Shown: positions 7,042 to 15,911 of the stretch, one piece after another
Layout of the letters: every line of letters begins with the position of its first letter
Position numbering within the stretch: the first letter of the stretch is position 1
From: Anaerolineae bacterium
GTDB taxonomy: Bacteria; Chloroflexota; Anaerolineae; Anaerolineales; Anaerolineaceae
NCBI GenBank assembly: GCA_013178295.1
Contig: JABLWW010000003.1
Coordinates: forward strand, 1-64,000
Length of the DNA: 64,000 nucleotides
Direction: 5' to 3'
Notes under the pieces: model-generated
Databases searched by the model: none
Told to the model about the DNA's origin: nothing
What the model saw: only the letters and a program-made list of their open reading frames with translations
Translations under genes and position numbers: made by a program

Positions 7042-9336
7042 ATGAACATCCTTGGACTTGCTCGGCATGGGTTGAATGATGTCGAGCAAATATTTGTAAT
7101 AGGCGTCTTGATCACTGCATTTATCAGTCTTTTGTATGCCTGGCTGTTGAGAGGCAATGTTCTCAACAAGGATAAGGGCACAGCAAAAATGCAGGAAGTC
7201 TGGAATGCCATTCGGGAGGGTGCAGATAGTTATCTGAAGAGCCAGTTGAAGACGATCCTGCCGGGAATTGCTTTGCTTACAATAGCTATGTTTTTAAGTG
7301 TTTATATTGTGCCGCCGAGCAAAGAGGCGCTGCATGAGTTTCCTAACAACACTTCTCTGATCATTGCTGTTGGGCGCACAATAGCCTTTATCATGGGTGC
7401 CAGTTTTTCGCTGTTGGTTGGTCAGCTGGGGATGCGGATGGCAATCCAGGCGAATGTGCGTGCGGCATCAGCAGCGAAGCGCAGCTTGAACGAATCATTG
7501 TCCATTGCATACTATGCTGGCACGATTACGGGCATGTTAACGGATGGGTTGGGGCTGTTTGGCGGCACGGTGATTTTTGTTGTGTTTGGAACGGCGGCGC
7601 CGGATGCCCTGCTAGGATTTGGCTTTGGCGGCACCCTGCTGGCGCTTTTCATGCGTGTAGGCGGTGGTATTTACACCAAAGCGGCAGACGTAGGCGCTGA
7701 CCTTGTGGGTAAGGTTGAGAAGGATATCCCTGAGGACGACCCGCGCAATGCAGCCGTGGTGGCTGATCTAGTAGGCGACAACGTAGGCGATTGTGCTGGT
7801 ATGGCTGCCGATATTTTTGAAAGCTATGAGGTTACCATTGTCTCCGGTTTGATCCTGGGGCTGGCATTGGTGAGCATTACCGGTGAATTGAAGTGGATTG
7901 TATACCCCTTGGTGATTCGTGCAATTGGTGTGATCAGTTCTATCCTGGGAACTTTCACAGTTCCAATTTGGGTCAGGTTTCCAATCAAGTTCTTACGGGC
8001 GCACGATGCTGAGGAAGCCATGTTCCGTTCGTATGAGGTTTCCAGCTTTAACACGATTTTGTGGGCTTTTGTTCTTGCCATTCTTTATGCGCATGAGTGG
8101 AAACTGGCGATGCTGACAACCATTGGCGTTGGTTTGGCAGTGGCTTTTAATCCATTGACATCGTACTTTACGGCTACAAAACGCCCACCGGTTCAGGATA
8201 TTGTTAAGTCAACCAAAACGGGACCAGCGACAACCATTTTGACCGGTTTGTCGGTAGGTATGGAGTCCAGCGTGTATGCTTTGCTGGTGATTGCAATTAC
8301 GTTTGTTTTTGCAGTCCTTCTGTACTACAACTCTCCCCCCGTTTATGTCCTGTACGCTGTGGCGATGATCGGTATTGGTATGCTCAGCCACACAGGAAAC
8401 AATGTGGCAATGGATTCGTATGGTCCCATTTCGGATAATGCCAATGGTATCGCGGAGATGAGCTGGCATGATATGGAAGATGATGAAACCAAAAAAGCGC
8501 GCCAAATTATGGCAGACCTTGATGCAGTTGGAAACACAACCAAAGCGATTACAAAGGGTGTGGCAATTGCATCAGCGGTGATTGCTGCTGTCAGCTTATT
8601 TGCCTCCTTCATCACGGATGTTGCGCGGGTTGAAATTCAGCTGGGTCTCCCGGTTATCGATTCGATTCGTGTTTCGGATACCAAAGTGTTTATCGGCTTA
8701 TTACTGGGAGGCGCATTGCCTTGGTTGTTTAGCTCGTTGTCTATTCGCGCTGTATCGCGTGCAGCCGGGCAGATCGTGGAAGAAGTCCGTAATCAGTTCC
8801 GTATTCCGGGCATTATGGAAGGGACAAAGAAACCAGATTACGCTCGTGTGGTGGCAATTTCCACACGTTCAGCACAGAAAGAACTGATCCCTCTGGCAAC
8901 CATTGCGGTTTTGCTACCGTTGATCGTTGGACTCGTCTTACGTGTGGAAGCCCTGGGAGGCTTTTTGGCGGGTGTTATTGTGAGCGGGCAGCTGTTGGCG
9001 GTATTTATGGCAAATGCTGGCGGCGCCTGGGATAATGCCAAGAAAGCGATCGAAGACGAACCGCGCGATCTTGCCGCCAATACGGGCAAAGGCTCTGAAC
9101 GGCACAAAGCTGGTGTAGTAGGTGACACGGTAGGTGATCCGCTCAAAGATACGGCTGGGCCTGCGCTTAACCCCATGATCAAGGTGGTTAACCTGGTCAG
9201 CCTGATCGCTGCTCCAGTGATTGTCAAATATGAAGGCAATTTAGGGGTTGTTGGCTGGATTGTTATCGTCATTTTGTTGGCTGGTGTTGTCTGGGCAATT
9301 CGCCAGAGCAACCGCACGGTGCCGGAACTGCAATAA
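7042..9336 (+). CDS. hppA: Membrane-bound proton-pumping pyrophosphatase (K+-independent type)
   Basis: The enzyme hydrolyses pyrophosphate and pumps protons across the membrane. At 764 aa with about 16 membrane helices it matches the family length. Substrate-binding motifs are visible: DVGADLVGKVEKDIPEDDPRN (residues ~215-235), VGDNVGDCAGMAADIFESY, and near the C-terminus a second acidic set (GAWDNAKK, GDTVGDPLKDTAGPALNP). The subtype-deciding motif reads GNTTKAITKG, with Lys501 and Thr504. In this family Lys there marks K+-independent pumps, and Ala marks K+-dependent ones. The start has GAGGAGG 5-6 nt upstream. It is a single-gene unit closed by a terminator. The 250 bases upstream hold no riboswitch that I recognise. 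Confidence 0.96.
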   Translation: MNILGLARHGLNDVEQIFVIGVLITAFISLLYAWLLRGNVLNKDKGTAKMQEVWNAIREGADSYLKSQLKTILPGIALLTIAMFLSVYIVPPSKEALHEFPNNTSLIIAVGRTIAFIMGASFSLLVGQLGMRMAIQANVRAASAAKRSLNESLSIAYYAGTITGMLTDGLGLFGGTVIFVVFGTAAPDALLGFGFGGTLLALFMRVGGGIYTKAADVGADLVGKVEKDIPEDDPRNAAVVADLVGDNVGDCAGMAADIFESYEVTIVSGLILGLALVSITGELKWIVYPLVIRAIGVISSILGTFTVPIWVRFPIKFLRAHDAEEAMFRSYEVSSFNTILWAFVLAILYAHEWKLAMLTTIGVGLAVAFNPLTSYFTATKRPPVQDIVKSTKTGPATTILTGLSVGMESSVYALLVIAITFVFAVLLYYNSPPVYVLYAVAMIGIGMLSHTGNNVAMDSYGPISDNANGIAEMSWHDMEDDETKKARQIMADLDAVGNTTKAITKGVAIASAVIAAVSLFASFITDVARVEIQLGLPVIDSIRVSDTKVFIGLLLGGALPWLFSSLSIRAVSRAAGQIVEEVRNQFRIPGIMEGTKKPDYARVVAISTRSAQKELIPLATIAVLLPLIVGLVLRVEALGGFLAGVIVSGQLLAVFMANAGGAWDNAKKAIEDEPRDLAANTGKGSERHKAGVVGDTVGDPLKDTAGPALNPMIKVVNLVSLIAAPVIVKYEGNLGVVGWIVIVILLAGVVWAIRQSNRTVPELQ

Positions 9337-9347
9337 ATAAGTATTGC

Positions 9348-9382
9348 AAAGCCCCTCTCGCTGTTGTGAGAGGGGCTTTTTT
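9348..9382 (+). terminator. Rho-independent terminator after hppA
   Basis: A stem AAAGCCCCTCTC / GAGAGGGGCTTT of 12 perfect pairs encloses an 8-nt loop and is followed by a T run (9377-9382). Confidence 0.93.
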
Positions 9383-9429
9383 ATTTCCTGGTGTAAAATT
9401 GCGGTATATGATGATAAAAGGAGGCTGAG

Positions 9430-9732
9430 ATGCACATCGTTATTGTTCATGTTCATGTGAAAGAGGAGAGTATATCTGACTTTATCGCTTTGACGCTGGA
9501 AAATGCCAGAAACAGCATTCGAGAAGCAGGCATCGTGCGTTTTGATTTTTTGCAGATGGCGGATGATCCGGCTAAGTTTGTGCTGTATGAGGTGTACCGT
9601 ACCCCTGACGATCAGCTTAAGCACCGGGAAACGAATCACTATCAGAAATGGAAAGCGGCAGTGGAAGAGATGATGGCAGAACCGCGCCTGGGTGTCAAAT
9701 ACAAGAACCTTTTTCCTGAAAACATGGAATAG
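9430..9732 (+). CDS. Antibiotic-biosynthesis-monooxygenase-fold small protein (LsrG-like)
   Basis: The product is 100 aa. It matches the dimeric ferredoxin-like ABM fold: an N-terminal strand [23 protein letters not shown], then [13 protein letters not shown]-type strand-helix elements ([20 protein letters not shown]), [16 protein letters not shown] and [13 protein letters not shown]. The Tyr/His pattern resembles LsrG and related quinol monooxygenases. An AGGAGG lies just before the ATG. It is followed after 8 bases by an iron-type alcohol dehydrogenase, so the two probably act in one small-molecule pathway. The substrate is not evident. Confidence 0.82.
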   Translation: MHIVIVHVHVKEESISDFIALTLENARNSIREAGIVRFDFLQMADDPAKFVLYEVYRTPDDQLKHRETNHYQKWKAAVEEMMAEPRLGVKYKNLFPENME

Positions 9733-9740
9733 GAGCGGAT

Positions 9741-10895
9741 ATGGGCTTTGATTTTGCTGCGCCGAAGCGCATCATATTTGGGAATGGTACCGTAGCCGAA
9801 ATTGGCCCAATAGCATCTCAACTGGGAAGCAAAGCGTTTCTGGCTACCAGCGCGGGGAGGATAAACCAGAAAGTTATTGAACCGCTTTTGGAGAGGGAGG
9901 GGGTTGCATGGCACGTTTTTGTTGTAGATGGGGAGCCAACGATTGATCTGGTGCAGGAGGGTGTTGCGCAGGCAAAACGCAATGGCTGTGATTTTGTGAT
10001 TGGTTATGGAGGGGGGAGTGCTATTGATACAGGCAAGGCTGTTTCGGCGATGATGACGAACCCCGGCACGCTACTTGATTATCTGGAAGTGGTTGGTAAA
10101 AATCAACCGCTGGTTTTTCAGGCTGCTCCTTTCATTGCAGTGCCCACAACAGCTGGGACTGGGTCAGAGGTAACGCGCAATGCAGTATTATCGGTGCCGG
10201 AAAAACGGTTTAAAGTGAGTCTCAGAAGCCCGCTGATACTTGCCAGCGTTGCGATTGTTGATCCTGAACTGACGTATTCCATGCCCCCCAATGTTACTGC
10301 CAGCACAGGTTTGGATGCATTAACCCAGGTTATTGAACCGTATGTTTCATTGAAAGCTTCTCCAATGACAGATATGTTTTGTCGCGAGGGGATACAACGG
10401 ATTTCTCGTTCTGTGGTGAGAGCTTACCAGAATGGAAGCGATGTGCTGGCGCGTGAAGATATGGCATGGGGAAGCCTGTTGGGAGGATTGTCGCTGGCAA
10501 ATGCAGGATTAGGCGCGGTGCATGGTTTTGCGGCTCCAATTGGAGGGATGTTTACCGCACCGCATGGGGCAGTATGTGCCAGTCTGCTGCCAGGTGTAGT
10601 CAGGATGAATATTCGAGCTTTGCGGCAGAGGTTTCCAGACAGTAAGGCGCTCATACGTTATGATGAGATCGCACAAATCATGAGCCAGACAGAGAAAGCA
10701 AAGGGAGATGACGCTGTAAAGTTTCTTCAGGAATTGAATGCTGCGTTACATATCCCGCGTCTATCTGACTTTGGAATTACGCCAGCTGATGTTCCCCAAA
10801 TTGTAGAGAAAGCCGCTATAGCAAGCAGCATGAAAGCTAACCCCATTCAACTGACAGCGGAGGAACTCAGCGAGATATTGTTTGAAGCGCTATAA
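9741..10895 (+). CDS. Iron-type alcohol dehydrogenase family protein
   Basis: The product is 384 aa, of normal family length. It is an NAD(P)-dependent oxidoreductase with the N-terminal dinucleotide fold (GYGGGSAIDTGKA, about residues 92-104) and PTTAGTGSEVT. Metal ligands expected at the DxxxH motif and two later histidines read Asp192, Gln196, His261 (AVHGFAAPIGG) and His275 (APHGAVC). The first histidine is thus replaced by glutamine (DALTQ), so the metal site may be altered or may hold zinc. The gene is co-transcribed with the ABM-fold gene and runs tail to tail, 2 bases apart, into the DegV gene. It could be an alcohol dehydrogenase, a glycerol dehydrogenase-like enzyme or a maleylacetate reductase-like enzyme. 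Confidence 0.88.
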   Translation: MGFDFAAPKRIIFGNGTVAEIGPIASQLGSKAFLATSAGRINQKVIEPLLEREGVAWHVFVVDGEPTIDLVQEGVAQAKRNGCDFVIGYGGGSAIDTGKAVSAMMTNPGTLLDYLEVVGKNQPLVFQAAPFIAVPTTAGTGSEVTRNAVLSVPEKRFKVSLRSPLILASVAIVDPELTYSMPPNVTASTGLDALTQVIEPYVSLKASPMTDMFCREGIQRISRSVVRAYQNGSDVLAREDMAWGSLLGGLSLANAGLGAVHGFAAPIGGMFTAPHGAVCASLLPGVVRMNIRALRQRFPDSKALIRYDEIAQIMSQTEKAKGDDAVKFLQELNAALHIPRLSDFGITPADVPQIVEKAAIASSMKANPIQLTAEELSEILFEAL

Positions 10896-10897
10896 TG

Positions 10898-11740
10898 TTA
10901 TTGGCTCTTTGCAAAGAAAGCTGCTGCTAATACCCCAGGTCCTCCATGCACCAGGATAGCGGGGGGGACGAAGTAGATGGGGATTTCGCCAATGTTCAAG
11001 CTCTGAGAGAATTCGCTTGCCAGAGATTGCGCTTCTTCCAGATTGCCGCCGTGCATGATGCTGAGATGGCAGTCTCTTGAAGCACATTCATTGTGTACCA
11101 GCTCTTTAAGGCGGTTGACCGCTTTTAGTTTGGTGCGCTGGCTGTCGAAAGGCTCCACCACACCATTGTTCAGCGTGAGGATGGGTTTTACCTGCAAGAT
11201 CGTGCCAAGCAATGCTTTTGCGCCGCCGATTCTGCCGCCTTTGTGAAGATACTCCAGTGTATCCACCAGGAAGTATACTCGTGCCCGTGCCATCATATCC
11301 CGAATGCCTGTCAGGATTTCTTCAATGGTTTTTCCCTCTTTTGCCCATCGGTGCGCTTCAAGAACAATTGAGCCGAGATTGGCGCCGATGGTGCGGGTGT
11401 CAATGATATGAATATCCGCATTGGGGAAGTCCTGCGCGGCGACTTCGGCGCTGCGTAATGTTCCGCTCAACGAAGCTGAAGGACATATCACAAGGATCGT
11501 GTGCCCCTGATCGGATAATTGCTTGAAGATTGGTGTGTACAATGCTGGTGCTGGGGCAGCTGTTTTGGGCAGGGTGGGTGATGATTTTAATTTGCTAAGA
11601 AATGTTTCGCTGTCGATTTCAGAGTCATCCCGATATTCTTCCGAACCAAAGATGATAATTTGAGGCAAGTAGGAGATATCGAGGTCTCTGGCTGTTTCAA
11701 CAGAAAGACACGATAGGGTATCTGCTACTATTTTGATCAT
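10898..11740 (-). CDS. DegV family fatty-acid-binding protein (FakB-like)
   Basis: The product is 280 aa. It has the two-domain DegV fold. Signature stretches are MIKIVADTLSCLSVETARDL, VICPSASLSGTLRSAEVAA (the lipid head-group loop), IHIIDTRTIGANLGSIVLEA and VDTLEYLHKGGRIGGAKALLG. Members bind a fatty acid and, as FakB, deliver it to a FakA kinase; no fakA lies nearby. I chose the ATG at 11740 over the one at 11749, because AAAGGA then sits 8 nt upstream, while it abuts the earlier ATG. An extended -10 promoter lies about 85 bases upstream. Confidence 0.9.
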   Translation of the reverse strand: MIKIVADTLSCLSVETARDLDISYLPQIIIFGSEEYRDDSEIDSETFLSKLKSSPTLPKTAAPAPALYTPIFKQLSDQGHTILVICPSASLSGTLRSAEVAAQDFPNADIHIIDTRTIGANLGSIVLEAHRWAKEGKTIEEILTGIRDMMARARVYFLVDTLEYLHKGGRIGGAKALLGTILQVKPILTLNNGVVEPFDSQRTKLKAVNRLKELVHNECASRDCHLSIMHGGNLEEAQSLASEFSQSLNIGEIPIYFVPPAILVHGGPGVLAAAFFAKSQ

Positions 11741-11824
11741 GGCAGTCATCCTTTGTGATTTGTGTACTTTGATTTTAGTTGGGGCAATTGTTTATTTTTG
11801 CAACGCAGTGCAGGCATCAAATTA

Positions 11825-11833
11825 ATTATATCA
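11825..11833 (-). promoter_or_regulatory. Extended -10 promoter of the DegV gene
   Basis: The minus strand reads TGATATAAT (11833-11825), a perfect TGn + TATAAT, with no -35 visible. The start point would be near 11818, between the two leftward genes. Confidence 0.5.
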
Positions 11834-11857
11834 GCGAAATCACTAAAAAATGCTCAG

Positions 11858-12847
11858 TTAGAGATCGTTTATAGAAGGAATACCTCCTGCTGCACTGGCA
11901 TTGAAGATGGCATTGAGGATTGCTTGTGAAACAGCCTCGGCGGCAAATGCACCAATGGTGCTTACATCTGCTTTGCGTTGATTGGTGGCGAGGGCAAAAA
12001 CGGTATCCCCGTCCAGCATGGTGTGCGCGGGACGAATGGTGCGGGCAATGCCGTTATGTGCCATCTGAGCGACTTTGTTAACTTCTTCCTTCGTTAAACG
12101 AGCATTAGTCGCCACAACGCCTATGACTGTGTTGTGCTTGCTTGAAAAAGCCATGATATTGCGGCCTATGAATGATTTCATTGTCTGTAACGTGTCAATG
12201 AAATGCCCTGCTTTCCCAATACGAATTTTGCCAAACTGGACAGAACGCGCACCAGCAATAATCTGACCGTTTTGTGGGTTGATGACATCGCCAAAGGCGT
12301 TTACTGCCATTAGTGCCCCTACGTAAATGCCTTTGCCAATATATATACTTGCCGAACCGATACCGGCTTTCATTGCCCCGCGCATGCCCAGTATCTTTCC
12401 TATACTGGCTCCTGTACCGACGCCAACATTTCCCTGAACAACAGGGGAATTGGTGGCGTTCATGCAGGCATTGTACCCCATTGATGCGTCTGGGCGAACT
12501 TGCGGTTTGCCAAGAGCGAGATCGAAAATCACCGCCGAAGCAACAATCGGCACACGGGCAACACCTGTGTTAAAACCGATATTTTTTTGCTCTAAATAGC
12601 GCATAACGCCAGCAGCGGCATCAAGACCATAGGCTGATCCACCAGTAAGCAGAATGGCGTGTGCGCTATCTACCAGGTGCATTGGGCGGAGGGCATCGGT
12701 CTCGCGCGTCCCTGGCGCACCCCCGCGCTGATCTATTCCAGCGGTTGCCCCTTTTTCACAGATCACAACTGTGCAACCGGTAAGCGCTTCCATATCCTGC
12801 GCATGACCTACAAGTATACCGGAGACGTCTGTTATTGTGTTGTTCAT
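11858..12847 (-). CDS. P1 family (S58) aminopeptidase/esterase, DmpA-like
   Basis: The product is about 329 aa. It belongs to the self-processing N-terminal-nucleophile family of DmpA/BapA aminopeptidases, with typical stretches ITDVSGILVGHAQ, GGSAYGLDAAAGVMRYLE and MGYNACMNATNSPVVQGNVGVGTGA. The cleavage site expected before the nucleophile reads HN-TVIGVVATNA, so the catalytic residue would be a Thr (residue 240 counted from the chosen start) rather than the Ser of DmpA. The TTG at 12856 is possible, but the ATG at 12847 has a GGA 6 nt upstream. The gene is divergent from zwf. Peptide substrate unknown. Confidence 0.87.
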   Translation of the reverse strand: MNNTITDVSGILVGHAQDMEALTGCTVVICEKGATAGIDQRGGAPGTRETDALRPMHLVDSAHAILLTGGSAYGLDAAAGVMRYLEQKNIGFNTGVARVPIVASAVIFDLALGKPQVRPDASMGYNACMNATNSPVVQGNVGVGTGASIGKILGMRGAMKAGIGSASIYIGKGIYVGALMAVNAFGDVINPQNGQIIAGARSVQFGKIRIGKAGHFIDTLQTMKSFIGRNIMAFSSKHNTVIGVVATNARLTKEEVNKVAQMAHNGIARTIRPAHTMLDGDTVFALATNQRKADVSTIGAFAAEAVSQAILNAIFNASAAGGIPSINDL

Positions 12848-12865
12848 GTTTTCCAAGTTTCAGTA

Positions 12866-12874
12866 TGATACAAT
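12866..12874 (+). promoter_or_regulatory. Extended -10 promoter of zwf
   Basis: TGATACAAT at 12866-12874 has the form TGn + TACAAT. The start point would be near 12881, 31 bases before the zwf ATG. No -35 is recognisable. Confidence 0.45.
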
Positions 12875-12886
12875 ATTGCTAAAGTA

Positions 12887-12892
12887 ATTATA
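12887..12892 (-). promoter_or_regulatory. Possible -10 box of the P1 peptidase gene
   Basis: The minus strand has a perfect TATAAT at 12892-12887, about 40 bases before the peptidase ATG. It faces the zwf -10 box, so the two promoters would overlap. No convincing -35 was found. Confidence 0.35.
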
Positions 12893-12911
12893 CGCTTTTT
12901 GGCGGTGTGAA

Positions 12912-14417
12912 ATGAATACGTTTACGGGTGCGGGCGAACGCGTGACAAATGTCGCAATGGTTATTTTCGGCGTCACGGGTGATCTGACCAGACGCAAATT
13001 AATGCCAGCTTTGTATGAGCTTTGTAAGGCGGGGCAGCTGCCTGATTCTTTCTCGATTATCGGGTTTGCCCGGCGCGAGTGGAGCGACGAGGACTTAAAG
13101 AGTAATATGAGAGAGGCTTTGCGTTCACACAACCCGGAAGCAGAATTGGTGGAAAAACTTCTCAAAGATGCGCGCTTTGTACGTTCGACGTTTGATGACT
13201 TGCAGGGCTACCAGAACCTGAAACAGTTGCTGCAAGAGATTGGCGCAGTGAATGTTTTGTTGTATCTTGCCACGCCACCGGAGAATTACATTGACATTAT
13301 TTATAACCTCAAAGCGAGTCAACTGAATCTTTCTGAAAGAGGCTGGGTGCGTATTGTCATTGAGAAACCGTATGGCAGGGATATGGCTACCGCTCAGGTG
13401 TTGGAAGATGCGGTGCATGATGCCTTTGACGAAAAACAGGTTTATCGGATTGATCATTATCTTGGCAAAGAGACGGTGCAGAATATATTGATTTTCCGTT
13501 TTGCCAATGGCTTATTTGAACCTTTGTGGAACTACCGTTACGTAGATCATGTACAGATTACCGTTGCGGAGACAGAGGGGGTAGGGACGCGATCTGGGTA
13601 TTATGAAACAGCTGGTGTTATACGGGATGTTTTTCAGAATCACATGTTGCAGTTACTGTCTTTGACTGCAATGGAGGTGCCGGTTACGTTTAATGCTGAC
13701 GCGGTGCGTGATGAGAAAGTGAAAGTGTTGAAATCGTTGCGTCCACTAAAGGGCAGAGATGCTCTCGAAAACACATTTCGCGCTCAGTATGTTTCAGGCA
13801 TGATTAACGAAAAGAGAGTTCCAGGTTATAAGGACGAGAAAGGTGTCTCGCCAAAGTCTGTCACTGAAACATATCTGGCAGCCAGGGTATATGTGGATAA
13901 TTGGAGATGGGCTGGTGTGCCGTTCTACTTGCGGTCGGGGAAGTGCCTTCCCAGTCGTGTTACCGAGGTAGTCATTCAGTTTAAACAAGCGCCTTTATCC
14001 TTGTTTAACCTTCAGGATTTTGCCGGGGATGCCCCAAATATGCTGATTCTCAACCTTCAACCCAAAGAGCAAATCATCTTGAGGTTTGGGGCAAAGGTAC
14101 CCGGACCGGCAAACCGGATTGCCCCGGTGGCGATGGTCTTTAGCTATCAAGACCATTTTTGCCAACAAACACAGGATGCATACGAGCGTTTGATTCTAGA
14201 TAGTATTCTGGGGGATGCTACATTATTTACCAGGTCAGATGAGGTATATGCGCAATGGGCTTTTACGTGCGGCATATTGGACGCATGGCAGACAAACCCT
14301 GTGCAGTATTTGCCTGTGTATGAAGCTGGGACGTGGGGTCCACCTGGGGCAGACGAGTTTATCCAGCGAGATGGAAGGACGTGGCATACCATTGAAGTTG
14401 CTACTGGCTGCAGCTAG
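12912..14417 (+). CDS. zwf: Glucose-6-phosphate 1-dehydrogenase
   Basis: The enzyme oxidises glucose-6-phosphate to 6-phosphogluconolactone and makes NADPH at the entry of the oxidative pentose phosphate route. The product is 501 aa, of usual length. The nucleotide-binding start is [19 protein letters not shown] (residues ~17-35). The active-site signature is [13 protein letters not shown], with Asp181 and His182. The second catalytic region is [19 protein letters not shown]. No 6-phosphogluconolactonase or gnd lies next to it. It is read from its own promoter and is divergent from the P1 peptidase. Confidence 0.96.
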   Translation: MNTFTGAGERVTNVAMVIFGVTGDLTRRKLMPALYELCKAGQLPDSFSIIGFARREWSDEDLKSNMREALRSHNPEAELVEKLLKDARFVRSTFDDLQGYQNLKQLLQEIGAVNVLLYLATPPENYIDIIYNLKASQLNLSERGWVRIVIEKPYGRDMATAQVLEDAVHDAFDEKQVYRIDHYLGKETVQNILIFRFANGLFEPLWNYRYVDHVQITVAETEGVGTRSGYYETAGVIRDVFQNHMLQLLSLTAMEVPVTFNADAVRDEKVKVLKSLRPLKGRDALENTFRAQYVSGMINEKRVPGYKDEKGVSPKSVTETYLAARVYVDNWRWAGVPFYLRSGKCLPSRVTEVVIQFKQAPLSLFNLQDFAGDAPNMLILNLQPKEQIILRFGAKVPGPANRIAPVAMVFSYQDHFCQQTQDAYERLILDSILGDATLFTRSDEVYAQWAFTCGILDAWQTNPVQYLPVYEAGTWGPPGADEFIQRDGRTWHTIEVATGCS

Positions 14418-14446
14418 AAGGAATCGTCGTTGCTCTTGGAGTAGGG

Positions 14447-14452
14447 TATAAT
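14447..14452 (+). promoter_or_regulatory. Possible -10 box before the SH3 protein gene
   Basis: A perfect TATAAT lies 43 bases before the ATG at 14496. The -35 position (TCGTCG) does not match consensus, so support is limited to the -10. Confidence 0.35.
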
Positions 14453-14495
14453 GACGAGCATTGTTTTTGCTTTATGATAGCAGTCTGGAGTCTTG

Positions 14496-15119
14496 ATGCG
14501 TTGTCGCTGGTTGTTGATATTTTTTGTCGTTGTTAGTTTGATAGGTATATTGCTGGCACTGCGAAGTCTGCCTGTGGATGCTTCTGGTATGGCGCAACAG
14601 CCAACCGTAGAACTGCCTACTGTGACCAGCACTCCATCTGGTCCTGTGGTTACTGTTCGACGCGATCAGGAAGAATACATCAACGTACGTTCAGGTCCGG
14701 GGGTGTTTTTTCCAAAGGTTGGAGTATTGTTGCTTGGACAACAAGCTCCGGCAAAGGGACGTTCGGCAGGTGGTGATTGGATTCTGATTTCTTATCCGGG
14801 TGTGCCGGGGGGAGTAGCCTGGGTTTATGCTCCGTTTGTCAATGTATCTCCTGGTGCCCTGCCCATTGTAGAACCTCCGCCCACACCAACACCTTTGTTT
14901 ACACCCACAATTGATGCTACATTTGCTGCTCAGTTTATTATCACAATTGAGCCGACACGGCTGCCGACGTTCACGCCACCACCGCCGCTGGCGATTCCCA
15001 CATTTCCTGCCGATACTAATCAGGGGCGGCTGGCGGGTGTTCCGATGGGTTTTGTTATTCTTGGACTGCTGGCTTCGGGCATATTTTTAGGTTTGTTTTC
15101 TTTTACTCAGGGGCGCTAG
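14496..15119 (+). CDS. Secreted SH3-like protein with Pro/Thr-rich stalk and C-terminal membrane anchor
   Basis: The product is 207 aa. An N-terminal hydrophobic signal (residues ~5-25) leads into a bacterial SH3-like domain (residues ~50-115: EYINVRSGPGVFFPKVGVLL, WILISYPGVPGGVAWVYAPFV). A Pro/Thr-rich stretch (PPPTPTPLFTPT, TFTPPPPLAIPTF) follows, then a C-terminal helix (GFVILGLLASGIFLGLF). The layout is that of a surface protein held at the membrane, with the SH3 fold likely binding peptidoglycan. I chose the ATG after GGAG at 6 nt over the TTG at 14493. It converges with the small membrane gene, with no base between the stops. Confidence 0.75.
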   Translation: MRCRWLLIFFVVVSLIGILLALRSLPVDASGMAQQPTVELPTVTSTPSGPVVTVRRDQEEYINVRSGPGVFFPKVGVLLLGQQAPAKGRSAGGDWILISYPGVPGGVAWVYAPFVNVSPGALPIVEPPPTPTPLFTPTIDATFAAQFIITIEPTRLPTFTPPPPLAIPTFPADTNQGRLAGVPMGFVILGLLASGIFLGLFSFTQGR

Positions 15120-15347
15120 TTACGTTTTATGTGAAGTTTTGATGATCCAGTCTATGATCCAGAAAAGGATATAGATCAGGGCGATAGGCGCCAGACCCGC
15201 CAGCAGACAAATGATGCCCAAACCGGCTGCTCCCTGACCGTAGAACCAATAGATTAGTCCGATACCTACAGTAAATAGGAGTAATATTGCCCCTACGATG
15301 AGGCGGATATTAGTTTGACGCATATATTCACGAAGGTCGCGGGGCAT
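15120..15347 (-). CDS. Small membrane protein of unknown function
   Basis: The product is 75 aa. It has a charged N-terminus (MPRDLREYMRQTN) and two or three closely packed hydrophobic segments (IRLIVGAILLLFTVGIGLIYWF, LGIICLLAGLAPIALIYILFWIIDWII), ending KTSHKT. Base composition and frame are consistent with a real gene filling the gap between convergent genes. No family is recognised. Confidence 0.65.
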   Translation of the reverse strand: MPRDLREYMRQTNIRLIVGAILLLFTVGIGLIYWFYGQGAAGLGIICLLAGLAPIALIYILFWIIDWIIKTSHKT

Positions 15348-15406
15348 TGTGGTTGTAACCTTTTGGAAGAGTTTATCATGTTTTTGGGGCGAGAAGATGT
15401 TGATGT

Positions 15407-15437
15407 TTTACATGGCGGCTTGGTTATCGGTTAAAAT
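15407..15437 (+). promoter_or_regulatory. Promoter of smpB, probably leaderless
   Basis: TTTACA (15407-15412), a 19-nt spacer and TAAAAT (15432-15437). Only six bases separate the -10 from the smpB ATG, so the A of ATG would be at or next to the transcription start. Confidence 0.45.
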
Positions 15438-15443
15438 GGGGTC

Positions 15444-15899
15444 ATGGATGCAAAAGTAAAGGTTATCGCCACCAATCGAAAGGCGCACTTTGAATATTTT
15501 TTGCTTGAAAAGTATGAAGCCGGGATTGCACTGAAAGGGAGCGAAATTAAATCGTTGCGCAATGGCCAGATCAGCCTGGCAGAGTCTTATGTGGACATCA
15601 CCGGCAATGAGGCCTGGCTTGTCAACGCGCATATCGCGCCATACGAATCAGCCAATCGTTTTAACCATGATCCTAAGCGTAACCGCCGTTTGCTTTTGCA
15701 CCGGCGTGAGATCCGTGAGCTGTGGGATGCCGTCCGGCAAAAGGGGGTTACGGTTGTGCCTGTGCAGGTATATTTGCGCAACGGCAAAGCAAAGGTGGAA
15801 ATCGCTGTCGCGAAAGGGAAAAAGCTATATGACAAGCGTGCAGTGATTGCCAAGCGTGATATGGAGAGGGAAGCAGAACGTCATGGAAGGGTGCGGTAA
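15444..15899 (+). CDS. smpB: SsrA (tmRNA)-binding protein SmpB
   Basis: SmpB delivers tmRNA to stalled ribosomes for trans-translation. At 151 aa it matches the family. Typical stretches are ATNRKAHFEYFLLEKYEAGI, LKGSEIKSLRNGQISLAESY, AHIAPYE and the basic tail region KKLYDKRAVIAKRDMERE. No tmRNA gene is visible in the short flanking gaps, so ssrA must lie elsewhere. The gene lies directly behind a -10 box with no clear ribosome-binding site. Confidence 0.96.
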   Translation: MDAKVKVIATNRKAHFEYFLLEKYEAGIALKGSEIKSLRNGQISLAESYVDITGNEAWLVNAHIAPYESANRFNHDPKRNRRLLLHRREIRELWDAVRQKGVTVVPVQVYLRNGKAKVEIAVAKGKKLYDKRAVIAKRDMEREAERHGRVR

Positions 15900-15911
15900 G
15901 GAGGTCTTGAG

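Noticed and set aside
15348-15443. tmRNA gene next to smpB
   Set aside because: The gap of about 96 bases is too short and has no tRNA-like ends or tag frame.
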